Source: Membranipora membranacea | Taxonomy: Eukaryota; Bryozoa; Gymnolaemata; Cheilostomatida; Membraniporidae | DNA: 64,000 nt | Reading direction: 5' to 3' | NCBI GenBank assembly: GCA_914767715.1 | Contig: OU612066.1 | Location: 16,251,001-16,315,000 of the forward strand | Part shown: piece by piece, positions 21,787 to 36,004 of the stretch | How positions within the stretch are numbered: the stretch's first letter is position 1 | Layout of the letters: each line of letters begins with the position of its first letter | The notes under the pieces: model-generated | What the model was told of the DNA's origin: nothing | Seen by the model: only the letters and a program-made list of their open reading frames with translations | Databases searched by the model: none | Translations under genes and position numbers: made by a program

Positions 21787-24700
21787 TTATTCTGTGATCA
21801 GCTCATAGCACTGTATTGCAAATGTATTATGTTTTGCCACAAGAAGAGTGTCACCATCAATATCGAGATCAAAATGAGCGCAGAGCCCTCCTCTCTGGCC
21901 GCAGAGCTCATCTACTTTCTCACCTGGAAAAGAGATTTAAACATTCTGAAGTTTTAGTGAATGTCAGCAATCATAGGAACTAGTCAATGAGTAAGGTAAA
22001 TAGTGCAAATTATGATGATCGATACCCTGGTGAAACTTATAATATTATCATTAAACTAATCACTCAAGGATTTCCTCAAACAACCACATTTGGAAATTCT
22101 TTAATGTTCTGAATGGGATGTTTCCAATGCAGTGCGTGCATTGGATGGAGTGCAGCTCCAATCAACAGTTGAGGTTTGAGTTCTAGGCCTGCCTACCCTA
22201 GAAAACTGTCAGATTTTACAATCATGTGACTTTGGACTTCAAATTTGCCATAAATATACCTCAAAAGGCTCTTGGTGCATTACAAAGCTGATTATAGCAC
22301 TGGTTTGTGGTACATATATTACTATGGACAAAAAAATAGTGGCTCTATTTTGTACTCGCATATAAATCGAGTGTATAAATCATGAATTTAATATATAAGC
22401 TGAAAATACCTGTATTGACATCCAGTATCCATATCTTTGTTTCTGTGTTACTGTTAGACACGAGTACATATCTGTTCTTGTAGCAGACAACTCCCTCTGG
22501 TCCGGTCACATGTTTAGATGTCCACATCACCTCTCCACTGTCTATGTTCACTCTGAGTACACTGTTTGTCCAACAGTCAGATAAGATAGCAGAGTCATCT
22601 GCACATACAGCTAATGCTTTATAGTTGGATGACATACCAGGAACTTTGATCTGTTTTATAAGCTGACCTTGAAGAGTGTAGACTGTTAGAGACTGAGCAG
22701 TTCCATTTGGAACAACCACCTTCTCATTTACTACTCTGAGCTTATTAAAGTTACCTCTGTTACTTATGAGGGACCAGGACCTCTTTAGTTTTCCATCTAA
22801 GTCGTACACATAAACCTTTTTGGTTATAGTCGATAACACATACAGCTCATTTTTATACACTTGGACACTTGATACACGACCACCAACATTCACAAACTCA
22901 GACACTGTGCTGGTATTCACAGGCTCACTGACCCTCATAAGTTTGTTATTATTAAGTCCAGCATAAATGCAATTCTGGTATTTAGTAACAGAGCGGACAA
23001 AATGGGGGAGTTGGACAGTATTGATCAATTTTATAGACGTCGGAGGATTGTTATTTGCTAACATGGGCAGATCCATCAGCCTTCGAGATGATTGTGAAAT
23101 CTCGACAGCAAGCTGAACATCACCACAATCTGAAAATGTAAACACATTAATCATTCATAGTTTCATACTCCGGAGGAAGCAGCGATTGATTGATAACATT
23201 GATTGTCAAAAGCAATTCATGTAGCAAGGGAGAAGTTGGTATAGGAAATTTGGCACTAACTTACGAATAGCCATCCCTAGGAATTCATCAGCAGAATTTT
23301 GATATTTACGTTACCTTAGGAAGCTTATACTGTTTGGGTTAAGGTTGTTACTGAGTGATAAAAAATATAAGAATATCATAACTTAAAACACTGAGCAACA
23401 CTAAGTGGTGTCTCATTTTGGAGTGGCATTTCAGGTAAGAAAAAAAGTATCAAACCTTTGACAGAGAGCTGGACATGATTAGATGAAGGTGTATATTGAG
23501 GGATCTTCATATTCATCAGTTCATCTATAAGTTTCTCTGTCTCTTTGTATCCACCTGCCACGTCTACCTGGTAAGATATAAGAATAGATAATTAGGTGAG
23601 GGGAGATCTGAGGGAGGCGGACTTCGTCAACCAACAATCTGTGGGAGCAAAAATAGGTGAGGGGAGGGGTCTGAGAGAGCCTTAGTATGTGAGAAACCAA
23701 AACAGGAATCATGGTCTATGAAGCCAGTGAAGATAATCCTGGCCATGTGCAATGATTTATTTTATGTTAAATTATTGGAATTTCAAATACTGTGTGAGCT
23801 ACAGGTGAAGGTCTCAGTGATATTTTTATTAGGGTATCTTTGGCAATATGAAAAAAGATGATAACTGATCCATATAGATATGCTTCATAGTAGCTAGCTA
23901 CCTCATGGTAGGTGAAAAGTCTCTTATCTATTTTAGCGACTTGTCTGCTGAGTTTATCAAGCAGGCTCCCGATCTTATCATCCAGAAAACTCGTCACCTC
24001 AATTCTGGATTGATTTCTGAGTTTTATCAGCTTTTCCTCTAAATCAGCATATTTCTGCATCAGTTCAGATACCTAAAGTAAAATACCACGGATACATAAC
24101 ATATAAATGAATATCAATAAATGGCTTGTGTATTTGAAAATGTACATACATACATATTCTTTAAAACCATTTCTTTTTTGAGAAATACTAGTGATATGAT
24201 GAAAATATGGATATATCAATAATTAGACTGAAATGACATTCTAAGAGTTATTCCCTCATATTGCCTGATGAGACAATTGACATATTAACAAACTAACACG
24301 CATTCAGAAGAAAATAACCATTGAGGCTGAATTTGCAAACAGCATGAAACAAACTTACAAATCTTTCCACCATACAAAGATAGCCTGATATTAGATAGAA
24401 GTACCTCAAATTCGGAACAGTAAGCAATCAAGGTTACCACATACAGCAACACACCTGTTTTTCTCTGGCCTCGTGTAGTTTCTCTATCATCTGTTGAGTG
24501 TCAGTATCCCAATCTGATATGACAGCTGTCAGCTGTTTAGACATGCCTAACAGGTTCTCCTCTTTATCATAGATCCAAACCTTCTTCTCATTTACCATAT
24601 CTGTCAGTCTCTCCACCATGCTTGATATTGACATCAGTTTATGGTTGTTACCTAAAATGATTATTTGTCATTTCATGTGTAAATTGAACTGAATGATGTT

Positions 24701-26034
24701 GAGAGGGCACAAATTTTAGCTTGCCATCAATTGTCAAAGATCTATTCTACATGATCAATGTCTGCTCCGACTACAGTGCACAACAAGACAAAGTTAGAAC
24801 GATTGACCACGGGATTGGCCTATGGTAGGTATATACTCCTACGCAAATAAAAATGCATGTCATTTGCTGAAGTTTACATTTCCCAGATATTGACCTGCTG
24901 GCATTTACGCACACACAGCACTCGATATATTTTAAGTGTAAAGTGAAGGTAAGTACAAACCATCGAAACAGGGGATCAGTTGTTCGACACAATCCACACA
25001 GAATACTTCAGGGCATTTCAGACAAGCCAAAGAGTAGACTTTCTTAGGGTGTTTCTCACAGTATCTTGTTTCCATCTTTCTATAATCTCTCTTATAATCA
25101 TCCATTCTGATACGTCTATGATCATCTAGTGCATCGTTGTGGCTCTAAAATACAAAAAAAACGATAAGTACTTCATTTACCATTTAACCAGCAGTACCCA
25201 GGTCATTGCCGATATTACAGGTCTTGTATGATATAGAAGAAGATGTCCACCATTACATACCTATTAAATTTTGTATGAGCTTTAGACCAAAATGCTTACC
25301 AAGCTGTCAATCAAGATTATAGACATCGCTTGTAGAATCTAAACAAGTTCCAGTAAACTTAGCAGTATTTTACTGACACTAGTCTGTGAAGGTGTGAGTT
25401 TTTGATCTTGACTGTCAGGCATTCATTAAACTCCTCACCATCAGGAAACATCAAAATGAACAAGTTGAGAGAACTTACCTTTTCATGAGGAGTGCAGAAT
25501 TTTTTTGAACAAATGACACAATAAATCTGAGCCAGTCTTCTCCTATCATCTTTTCTCATACAAACATCACAGCAGAGAAACTTGTCTAATGGAGCACCTG
25601 CTGATGGGATGTCATCTATACATTCATCGAACACAGATCTGAAAAAGTGAAGCAATCTGTTATCGACAACATAGCATCATTCATCGAACACTCATCTAAT
25701 TCGGAATGCAGATGAATACCACACATTATCCAATCAAATTCGTTTTACAATATTTGCACTTCTACTATTATGGGCTAGTCTCTAACTTCAAGGGAATCGT
25801 GTTGCGCCTTCAGATGATCAAGTTATCCCAGGTATGAATATGTAATACAATGTGTTGTATTAAAAGTTACCTGCACAGCGGACATTTGATGATCTTTGAG
25901 ACCTCGGAGTCTTTAGTCAGACAAGTAACACAGTAGATGTGACCTGGATTACAAGGTAATCTCTTTAACTCATCGTTCTCAAAGCATAACATACATTCGA
26001 GAAACACCTCCTCTTTAGAATCTGATTCTGCCAT
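21787..26034 (-). CDS. Gene 2: TRIM-like RING/B-box/coiled-coil/beta-propeller protein
   Basis: Complete gene. Exons: 25871-26034, 25479-25638, 24961-25144, 24455-24651, 23902-24072, 23456-23567, 22410-23129, 21787-21923. They total 1845 nt, predicted 614 aa. Intron phases are 2,0,1,0,0,1,1, identical in all five paralogs. RING Cys/His pattern as in gene 1 (CMLC, PCNPGH, CVTC, CPLC); both B-boxes keep all zinc ligands. The coiled coil is split over two exons beginning after FDG and at VSELMQKYADLEEK. The propeller exon is 240 codons. The last exon ends CYELITE, the type shared with genes 3 and 4. No domain such as filamin or SPRY separates coiled coil and propeller. The ATG lies 10 nt after an acceptor shared with genes 1 and 3. 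Ligase activity and targets are inferred or unknown. Confidence 0.9.
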
Positions 26035-26044
26035 TGTCACAAAT

Positions 26045-27444
26045 CTAAAGGAGATGAAATAACATGGGTGAAAATTATGTAAGGGAGATGGGATTGTCCT
26101 TAACTGGCTGACAGGCAACAGGTGTCTCAATGAGCTAACCCTTTGAGAAATTCAAGTCTGCATTTCATCTATAAGAATCTGATTAGCAGCCACCTCATTC
26201 AGTTTTATCTTAGTACCACTCCATAAGGCTCCCAACCTATGAGGCCAATGTGGCTTTGTAACATAAATTACTGTCATCTGATCCTTTTGTGAGAGATACA
26301 TCCAGAAGTGTCTGCTGACCAATATTAAAGTAGAACGCCAGCCAAATAGATGGGTACAAGGCATTGTCAAGATTTTGTTAACAAAGTTTGATATGAGGAG
26401 GGCACTTTGAAATATATATGCTTGAGAACTTCCTAATAAACTATCTGAACAGGCATCCCCATCAGCAGAGCTGTTACGAAACTCACCACAGGCCACTGAG
26501 GCTTGCAAAAATGTAAATAACCAAGAATCACTAAACAGGGTAAGATGCAAAACTTGTAACTTTTCTCATTCTAGACCTTATACCATCAGTGTAAAAAGGA
26601 AACAAAGAGGCTGAACCTGGGATTGTCGTTCCTGCAGTTGAAATGAAGGGTATAGAGAAAGTTTATCTAATACTGATGTTCTCCTCTTTACTACATGTTG
26701 CTTAGGAAGCTATAACTCCTGCAGTCAACCATGGAATCGAGTTGTTTGAGCTTGCAAACAAGGTGATGAATATTTGTATCAAAGTATCAAAATAGATTTA
26801 AGGTAGTGATATTTTCTTTGAGAATACTTTCCATAACTTAGTAGACACAGGTTGTCATTTGTGATGCTGCATACACAAAGAGGTTATCTCACCTCTAGCA
26901 GCAGATCTTGTTATTATTATGATCATAGGCCGAGTCAAGGTTCTATGTCTTTCCTCAACTTGTAGTACCTTCACAGGAAGGACTACTAGTATTCTGTAAT
27001 TTTTTTGCCTCCTGTTGAGGCGGGGTCTGCAGGCCAGGCTTAGAACCGGCATTAGTGACACATACCCCATCCTTTAGGCGGTTGATAATATAAGCCTACT
27101 ATACACACGCTGCCTACATATAAGTACTAGTAGGCTTACAGTTGCCTTTAGTGTGCTAATGTCATATGGTCTACTCCAAAACCTGGGAATTTGGCAATGT
27201 TTGACTTGCCCCCAACAAAACAACAAAAACTCAAGGGGGGCAGTCAAACATTGCCAAAATCCCAGGTTTTGGAGTAGACCTGTGGGTATTTTACGACTGT
27301 ACTGTGTACTTTAGTTTATTTTGTAGTGGAATTTACATTTAAAACTTCATCACCACCCATTCAGTCTTTATTGACCATTCTTTGTAACATTGGTCTTCTC
27401 AACTGCCTTTACCTTAAACCAGGGAGAATGGCCCCTCTGCTTAC
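26045..27444 (-). other. Gene 2 presumed 5'-leader intron
   Basis: Lies between the acceptor just upstream of the gene 2 ATG and a GTAAG donor at 27445 that matches those upstream of genes 1 and 3. It contains the hairpin MITE at 27168-27280 and otherwise no recognised feature. Confidence 0.4.
27168..27280. mobile_element. Hairpin MITE with GGTCTACTCC ends
   Basis: A 113-bp element whose two ~45-bp halves are inverted copies (starts GGTCTACTCCAAAACCTGGG; inner part GGCAATGTTTGAC, then a C-rich stretch) around an A-rich loop. It shares its outer 20 bp with the hairpin nested in the composite transposon. No clear target-site duplication is visible. Confidence 0.75.
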
Positions 27445-27572
27445 ACTGGTATATTCTCCTTTTCCAGCTTCTGTTTCTGTTATTATAATAACCCTTGTTT
27501 CAGATCTGTGGTCCCAAAAATAAAATTCCCTCAATGCAGTTTTACCAAAGCTTTCAATGCTTTCAATGCTCA

Positions 27573-27700
27573 AATAAAATTCTCAGTGCAGTTTCACTTC
27601 ATCAATGTGACTTCCTGTGTTGGATGCGCAAGTGTTAATAGTATTATTAGTATAGAGTTGTGTCCCTCTGGTTAGAGGGAGAGCAACTTTAAAAACCATT
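27573..27700 (-). promoter_or_regulatory. Conserved upstream module of gene 2
   Basis: Same block as at 19999: GAAGTGAAAC (27591-27600), ACAGGAAGTCAC (ETS-like), TTGCGCATCC, then a short inverted repeat CCCTCTGGTTAGAGGG, all read relative to the minus-strand gene. It is about 1.6 kb before the ATG. Confidence 0.45.
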
Positions 27701-28934
27701 TTTAACTATTTTAGTGCATGTGCCTGTCTCTAACTCCCTGGTACGTGGTGCCAGCACAGCAGGGAGTTAACGAACAAGATTGTTCCCTCTGATAATGTGG
27801 GGTCATGCATAAAAAGCTGTATCAAGGGGCATGTCAAGACAGGCTGTACTTCAAGGCGCTACGCCTCAATACCCTACATATAATAACACTCCACCACAAT
27901 GTAGATAGGTATATATAGGTCTTTTATAGTGTTAGTCAGATTCAATTTTGTATAGTAACCCACCTAACCAAAATAACGAAGGGTTTGAAATAATTCATTA
28001 ATTGGAATCGATAATATGATTTATACAAATGTTCTCAATATGAATAGATAATATAATTGTGATGAGGTAAGAAGTCATACCAGAAGTTGTTTTGTTAGAT
28101 AAATCTTATTGCAAACAATAAATGTAATTAAAAGAGAAAATAAAAATGACCTATATTTGTAGGCATGCTGTTGAACAAAAAATAAAATATGTAGGCCTAA
28201 ACTGGAATCTGAGTATAAATAATTATCTTGGCAACAAAATACTAATTACAACACTAATTAACCAATCTCAGATGTGCGACTGTTATACCCAAAGAAAACA
28301 CTTTTTGAGTACTGTTACTTCTTGTTTGTTTCAAGTTCTGTGAATGTATTGTATCAAGCGTTTTATGCACCCCTCTAAATCAGACCAGAAAAGTTTTGTC
28401 ATTCACAGCAGGGAGAATGCTGAAGACAGCATACAGCCAAACTGCAACAGACGGCAAACAACTCCAAGTCAGCAGATAGCCAGCAAAACTGGAAACTATA
28501 CAGCCAAGTAGGGCCGGACATCATAGCTAATAATAGATAGGGAAGTAAAGGCTTTAATGGGGAATGTTGGACAAGAAGGCCAATGGGCCGGGGGAATTTG
28601 GCTCGTTTAGTATATCTTATGTTACCTCTGCCTAATAAATAAAACCAAGATTCGATCGCAATTATCTGATCAAAGACTATGGAAAGAATCAATACGTTCA
28701 TTTCTGGTATGTGTAGTCAGTGAATGCGCAACATACAATCAAGGAGTATAAAACCAGAGAGGTATACACAACATGCAGTAAAGCCAATACGATCAGCTGA
28801 TATATCTGGGCAGTATGAAACTACAACAGCAGAGCTAAAGACGATAAGCGGGGTCCACAAGTCTGACAGAAATCTTTCATGTACTTGTATGTGCTCTGTG
28901 TCCAAAATTCACCGGACTGTGGGGGATAAAAAAC

Positions 28935-29840
28935 TCACCATTAGACAGCTGACATTCAGTTGAACATGCTCATGAGGGGGCTGTCATTCTGAGACCTACA
29001 TTAGAGTCTCAGTCCGGCTCTGACTTAACAACACCAGGCAGAGATGGTACAGTTGTAGAGCCATGAGGCCTCAAACTGGTTATTGAGGAATGGTATATGC
29101 TGTGTCTAGGGGTGCTTGTTCTTAATGAGACCAGAGTACTGCAGATCAGATTAATAAATACAGAATCTCGCAGCAAAACGCTGAATACCCATTCCATGAA
29201 CAGTTTTAATAAAATGCTCGATTTTTTTCGGCACTCCATATCTAAAAAATCTTGTACAGAAATATTTTACATTCCTCTAAATGTGTAACAATATACAGTT
29301 GGTTTGAGAATGGATATATTATATAAAAATACACCGTTCCAAGTTGATTCATTAACAGGCTGCGACCTAAATTCAGAAAGTGATCAGTGCACCAGCTAGC
29401 AACTTGCAATGTGAAAGTATTCACCAGAGGACTTTTTTTGGGTACTCTATTCTCCGTATCGAATGCGGCCCATTGGGCCTCGATGCAGTCTGCAGGGCTG
29501 CTGGGAGGGGCGGTAGGGGCAGCCTTTACACAGAAGCCAATGGGAAATGTTTTCTAAGCATTCCCCTCTATATATCTTTGTGGGCACTCAGTTCCCGTCA
29601 ATTCCCACCCACTTCCATCACAAGCTTTCAATCAATAGGAATATGACGGTTGTCAAATTAGAATATTTATGAAGTTACTATCAAGATTGCCTTCTCTTCT
29701 ACAAAAAGAAGACAACACACTAATAGTTATTCCTCTGAAAATCATTTTTTCAGAGAAAGACCTTGTATTTTCTGTAAGTATTTATATATCAAATATAGAT
29801 TTCATCATAAACATCATTACTCTCTGACCATGAGTTGAAA
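28935..29840. repeat. Intergenic block, copy b
   Basis: Second member of the spacer family described at 20285-21130, much closer in sequence to copy c at 39918-40810. Confidence 0.65.
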
Positions 29841-30323
29841 GTTGATGCTTTCTGAAACAAGCCACAATAAATCTCATGTGGTCAAAAATAATTCAAAAGG
29901 ATAAAGATTTCAATAATCAACATACCACAAAATTAATCTGTAAAGATGATTAAATTTAGACGAGAACTGAAGGGCTGTAAATCTAAGAGTATTCAAAATA
30001 TAACATAGTATAAAGAGAAACTCTGTGCTTCTAAATTGTAAAGAAACAATAAATCTTTGTCAGGATAACCCGAGAAAAACTCAAATGTTTATATGATTGA
30101 CCTATCAAGATGAGATAAGAAAGATATGAAAATGTATGACAGCGAGTTTTTCTGCCGGTCTGCCATGGGAAAAATATCCTTCAGAAGTGAAAAGGAACAG
30201 AGAGTATTAATTACTGTTCGAAAACACGGTAAGAAAAACACACCTTGAAGATTCTACAACTAGACCTTAGATAACAGTCCGAGCTGATGGAGGGAAACAG
30301 GAACTGAGTGGATCATTAGTCAC

Positions 30324-33300
30324 TTATTCTGTGATCAGCTCATAGCACTGTACTGAGTGTTCATCAAATTTTGCCACAAGAAGAGTGTCACCATCAATAT
30401 CAAGGTCAAAATGATGACAGCTCCCCCCTTTCTTGCCGCTGAGCTCTCCTACTTCCTCACCTGGAAAAGAGATTTAAACATTTCAAAGTTATGTGAATGT
30501 CAGCGATCATAGGAACTAGTCAATGGGTAAGGTAAATAGTGTAAAGTATGATGATCAATACACACAAACCCCTCAGTGGGATGTTCCTAATGCAGTGTGT
30601 GGTGGATTAAAGCTCCGAGCAACAGTGGAGCTTTGATTTCTAGGGGTGACGGAGAGGCCTGCCTACCCTAGAAAGCTGACATATTTTAGAATCATCTGGT
30701 TTTTGCTCTGGAGGCAAAGCTGAAAATAGCACTGGTTTGATATCCATACTCTACTGAATACAAAAAATGGCACAATAAATAAAAGCTCTGTTTTGTACTC
30801 ACATATAAATTACTTGTATAATAAATAAGCTGAAAGTACCTGTATCGACATCCAGTATCCATATCTTTGTTTCTGTGTTAAGGTTAGACACGAGTACATA
30901 TCTTTTCTTGTAGCAGACGACCCCTAGTGGATGGTTTACATGTTTAGATGTCCACATCACCTCTCCACTGTCTATGTTCACTCTGTGTACACTGCTTGTA
31001 CCGTAGTCAGATAAGATAACAGAGTCATCTCCACATACAGCTAATGTTTTCCAGTTGGCTGACATACCAGGAACTTTGATCTGTTTTATAAGCTTCCCTT
31101 GAAGAGTGTAGACTGCTAGAGAAGCTCTATCCGGAACAACCACCTTCTCGTTTACTACTCTTAGCTTACTCATCTTACTACTGTTACTTTCATGCGACCA
31201 GGACCTCTTTAATTTACCCTCCAAGTCATATACATAAACCTTACTGGTATCATGTGATAACACATACAGCTCATTATTATACACTTGGACACTGGATACC
31301 CGGCCACCAATATTCACAAACTCAGACGGTGAGTTGGTATTCACAGGTTCACTGACCCTCATAAGTTTGTTATTTTCTAGGCCAATATAAATATAATTCT
31401 GGTATTTAGTAACAGAGCGGACATTATAGGGGAGTCGGACAGTATTAATTAATTTCATAGAAGCTGGAGGATTGTTATTGGCTAAGAGAGGCAAAAGCCT
31501 TCGAGATGATAGTGAAATCTCGACAGCAAGCTGAACGTCTGCGCAATCTGAAAATAAATACAGATAAATCATTCATAGCTCCATACTCCAGAGGAAACAG
31601 CGATTGATTGATAACATTGATTGTCAAAAGCAATTAATGTAGCAAGGGAGAAGTTGGCATAGGAAATTTGGCACTAACTAACGAATAGCCATCCCTCGGA
31701 ATTCATCAGCAGAATTTTGATATTTACGTTATCTTAGGAAGCTTATACTGTTTGAGTTAAGGTTGTTACTGAGTGATAAAAAATATAAGGATTTCATAAC
31801 TTGAAACACTGAGCAACACTAAGTGGTGTCTCATTTTGAAGTGGCATTTCAGGTAAGAAAAAAGTATCAAACCTTTGACAGAGAGCTGGACATGATTAGA
31901 TGAAGGTTTATATTGAGGGATCTTCATATTCATCAGTTCATCTATAAGTTTCTCTGTCTCTTTGTATCCACCTGCCACGTCTACCTGGTAAAATATAAGA
32001 ATCGATAATTAGGTGAGGGGAGATCTGAGGGAGGCGGACTTCGTCAACCAGCAATCTGTTGGAGCAAAAATAGGTGAGAGGAGGGGTCTGAGAGAGCCTT
32101 AGTATGTGAGAAACCAAAACAGGAATCATGGTCTATGAAGCCAGTGAAGATAACCCTGGCCATGTGCAATGATTTATTTTATGTTAAATTATTGGAGTTT
32201 CAAATACTATGTGAGCTACAGGTGAAGGTCTCAGTGATATTTTTATCAGGGTATCTTTGGCAATATGAAAAAAGATGATAACTGATCCATATAGATATGC
32301 TTCATAGTAGCTAGCTACCTCATGGTAGGTGTAAAGTCTCTTATCTATTCTAGCTACTTGTCTGCTGAGCTTATCCAAGAGAATCCCGATCTCATCATCC
32401 AGAAAACTCGTCACCTCAATTCTTGATTTATTTCTGAGTTTTATCAGTTTTTCCTCTAACTCTGCATATTTCTGCATCAGTTCAGATACCTTAAAAATTG
32501 AACAGATATACAACATATATACAAATCATGTTTATATGTTGGCGGTCAATTTGAACGTCTTACACCATCAATATTCACCATATCCAAGAATCCCCAGCGG
32601 TTATTTTACGATCTGACATGAGAAGAAAAGCCTGGCCAGCAGTTGGACTGCAGTTAGGTTCACAGGATGAGTTTTCAGCAAACCATACCAATACCATGCC
32701 AAGTAGGACTTTCACTTTAATCAGAACAAATTACTGACGTTGGTATTTGATAATTTGACAGAACAGATTTTTTTCTTTTGAATATCAAATCAGGCCTGGC
32801 AAAGAATACAGACGGCCCTTCTTTGAAATATACGAGCAGCTAAGTTATTTGATATGGCTAAACACCTGTTCATCTCTGGCCTCATGTAGTTTCTCAATCA
32901 TCTGTTGAGTCTCTGTATCCCAGTCTGATATGACAGCTGTTAGCTGTTTCGACATTCCTAACAGGTGCTCCTCTTTATCAAATATCCATACTTTCTTCTC
33001 ATTAACCATATCTGTCAGTTTCTCCACAATTTTAGATATTGCTGTTAAATTATGATTGTTTCCTGCAATAATATAAGTCACATATGAGTGTTGATAGAAG
33101 AACTTGTGAAGTTTCATACTCACTAGTCATGAGTTTCGCAGTAGTTCTGTGCTCTATGATCAATGCCTGCTCAAAATACCAAACAAGAAAGCCACAATTG
33201 TAACTGCTGTCTATGGGTTTGGCCAAATGCACAGGTACAAGTTTAATTTCTCAAGCGCTTGACCGGTCGACATGTACAGTGGATATAATCTATGTGTTTA

Positions 33301-34307
33301 GTAAAATTAACTACTAACCATCTAAACAAGGGTTTAGCTGATCAAGACAATCCATGCAAAACATTTCAGGACATTTTGGACAGGCCATTCTATAGACTTT
33401 CTTTGGATGTTTCTCACAGTATCTTGTTTCCATCTTCCTATAATCTCTCTTATACTCATCCATTCTGATACGCATGTGGTCATCTAGTGCATCGTTGTGA
33501 CTCTACGATAGGGAAAGCTAAAGTTAACAGATTGTAGGTTAACCACCAGTACACAGCTCTATGCTCATATCATATGATATGTAACGTATAAAGGAAGACT
33601 TGCGCCAATAGAGAAGAGTCATACTAGTAAATTGTCTTTTGGCCATAGAACAGTAGTCTCACCACGCGGTTATTGAAGATATGGCTCGTAGAAACAAGTT
33701 CCAAAAAACTATGAGACAGATATCAGTATCTATCTTACACTGGTCTGTGATGGTTTGAGTATTTTATTGTGACTGGTATGACAGGTATGCGTTAAACCCC
33801 TCATCATCAAGTTGAGAGAACTTACCTTTTCATGAGGAGTACAGAACTTTTTTGAACAGATTACGCAGTAAATCTGAGCCAGTCTTCTCCTATCATCTTT
33901 TCTCATACAAACATCACAGCAGAGAAACTTGTCTAGTGGAGCACCTGCTGATGGGATGTCATCTAAACATTCATCAAACACAGTTCTGAAATAGAATTCA
34001 GATGAAATGTAGAAGACAGTATCCATTTGTGCTTCTACCATCATGGGCTGGTCTCTAACTGCAGGGGACTTTTGTTGCACCAACAGATGACCCACATATT
34101 CCAGGTATGAAGTTGCAATACAAGGCATTGTATTAAAAGTTACCTGCACAGCGGACATTTGAGGATCTTTGTGACCTCAGAGTCTTTGATCAGACACGTA
34201 ACACAGTAGATGTGGCCTGGATTACAAGGTAATCTCTTTAGCTCGTCATTCTCGAAGCATAAACTACATTCAAGAAACACCTCTTCTTTAGCATCTGATT
34301 CTGCCAT
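30324..34307 (-). CDS. Gene 3: TRIM-like RING/B-box/coiled-coil/beta-propeller protein
   Basis: Complete gene. Exons: 34144-34307, 33826-33985, 33319-33502, 32866-33062, 32319-32489, 31873-31984, 30840-31547, 30324-30460. They total 1833 nt, predicted 610 aa. The shortest propeller exon of the family (236 codons) lacks a few residues near its start (SSRRLLPLLANNN against SSRRLMDLPMLANNN in gene 2). RING ligands CSLC, PCNPGH, CVTC and CPLC and both B-boxes are intact. The RING and B-box 1 exons are nearly the same as in gene 1, while the last exon (CYELITE) is of the gene 2/4 type. Like its neighbours it is transcribed leftward as an independent unit. Biochemical role is inferred from domain content only. 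Confidence 0.9.
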
Positions 34308-34317
34308 TGTCACAAAT

Positions 34318-35904
34318 CTAAAATAGGCGAAATAACCTAGGTGAATATAAAACAAGGGAGATCGGTTGTCCATTACTGGCTAACGGGTGACAGTTTTTCC
34401 TATGATAGTTTCAAGTCTATAGATCTATCTAAAATTCATCTAGATATTTGATTTAATCTAATCATAAAACACAACCAGATTGCTCACAACCAATACTGCG
34501 GCGTTGTAACATAAATTACTTGCATCCAATCCTGTTGTGAGAGTTTTATCGAAATGCAGGCTAATGATAAAGTAGAACACCAGATAAATGGATTGGTGCA
34601 TACAATGGTAGAAATTTTTTGCGGACGAGTACGATATTAGGAAAGCATGCAAGCTCCAATGCGGAATTCATCCCTATTAAGTATTTATATATGATTGAGA
34701 ACTTCCTAACAAACTATCTTGACAGGCATTCCTATCAGCAGAGCGTTTATGAAATAAATTTTTGTCAATTGAAAGTCTAACCCACCATAGGCCCCTGAGG
34801 CTGGCAAACGTGTTCAATAGAAACCTCTATGGTTCACCAAACAGGGTAAGATACAAACTATGAAAGTTTATCTAACGCTGATGTTCTCTGCATCTCAAGC
34901 AAACCTGTAATCGAGATATTTGATCTTGCAGACAAAGCGCAGAATATATCTGTGTTAAAGGATGATAATACATCTACACACAAGCACCTTGTGTAATGGA
35001 TGTCATTCTGGGAAGTGAAGTTGGCATAGTGATATACTTTTTGAGTATAGTTCCCAATTCTTAGTAGACACTAGAAAATGACGTTTGTTCCCTCTACGGT
35101 GGTGGAGTGCTGTGATAACCGACTTTTCCAATAGCACCCCGTCGCCACAGAGGGATCAAACTTGTTCTCATTGACACAGGTTGCTAGAGCATTTCCCATG
35201 TATCATTTCAGTTGGCAAGTTTGGATAATCACGGGAAGAGTTAAGTAATTATGACCGACAGTTGATGGACTCAGTATCTAAATACCTCTTGTAGATTTCT
35301 CACTCATAAGTGATCACCCAGCACAAGAGTAGGGACTCGGGTCAGCTCACATGATAATGTAATTTCAATATTTGTTGAAGAGACGTATTAGCCAATGTGT
35401 TGGCTCTGTTTGATTCACTCCACCCTTCCAATCAGAGCCAAACACATTTGGAAGTTATACAATGTACAGTAGGATATGCTTGTTAGCCCCCGTCCCAAAT
35501 ACCATTGTCCCCCACTGTGAATGTTGTCTGCTCCTGAATGTGCTAACCTTACACCACATCACACCACATCAGACATTTATAAGAGCACCCTACAGAGACA
35601 TTTTATTTCTCAGACTCAGAGATTGAGACGAATACAAAAACATACATACATACATCCTAGAGTTTTTGCCAACTGCTACAGCAGTACAAGAAAGACAACA
35701 GTGATTATGCCTTAAAATAGCTAGTGCTACTCACCATTCTCCCTGTACTCACTCAGTAATTATGTATGTAGTGACTCAGTAAGTAAGGTACAAACAAAGC
35801 AATTGGAAGGTCAGTTGCATGGAGCTACATGCTCAACTTGATCACATACATAGTTGCCAAGTGATGTCATTTATTCAATTGGTTTTCATCATATGTGTTC
35901 TTAC
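34318..35904 (-). other. Gene 3 presumed 5'-leader intron
   Basis: Between the acceptor upstream of the gene 3 ATG and a GTAAG donor (exon edge 35905, within TTACACTGGTTCAG on the plus strand) that matches those upstream of genes 1 and 2. No feature recognised inside. Confidence 0.4.
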
Positions 35905-36004
35905 ACTGGTTCAGTCTCTCTTTTGATGACATTGAATTCTTATGATAGTATTGTAGAGACTTTGTGCCATCAGGTGCCATAGATGATAGAATAGTCTTGC
36001 TTTG

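Larger units (their letters stand above)
27573..30323. repeat. Segmentally duplicated spacer, copy A
   Basis: Nearly collinear with 36005-41304 over most of its length (shared TCAAATAAAATTCTCAGTGC start, CAAGGCGCTACGCCTCAATA, the spacer block family and the 3' flanks of genes 3 and 4). Copy A lacks the 2.5-kb insertion found at 36888-39424 and so shows its empty site near 28436. No coding gene is evident. Confidence 0.7.

Noticed and set aside
29380-29646. Plus-strand 88-codon frame conserved at 40353-40646
   Set aside because: Conserved only because the spacers are segmental duplicates; the diverged third spacer copy near 20850 does not keep the frame.
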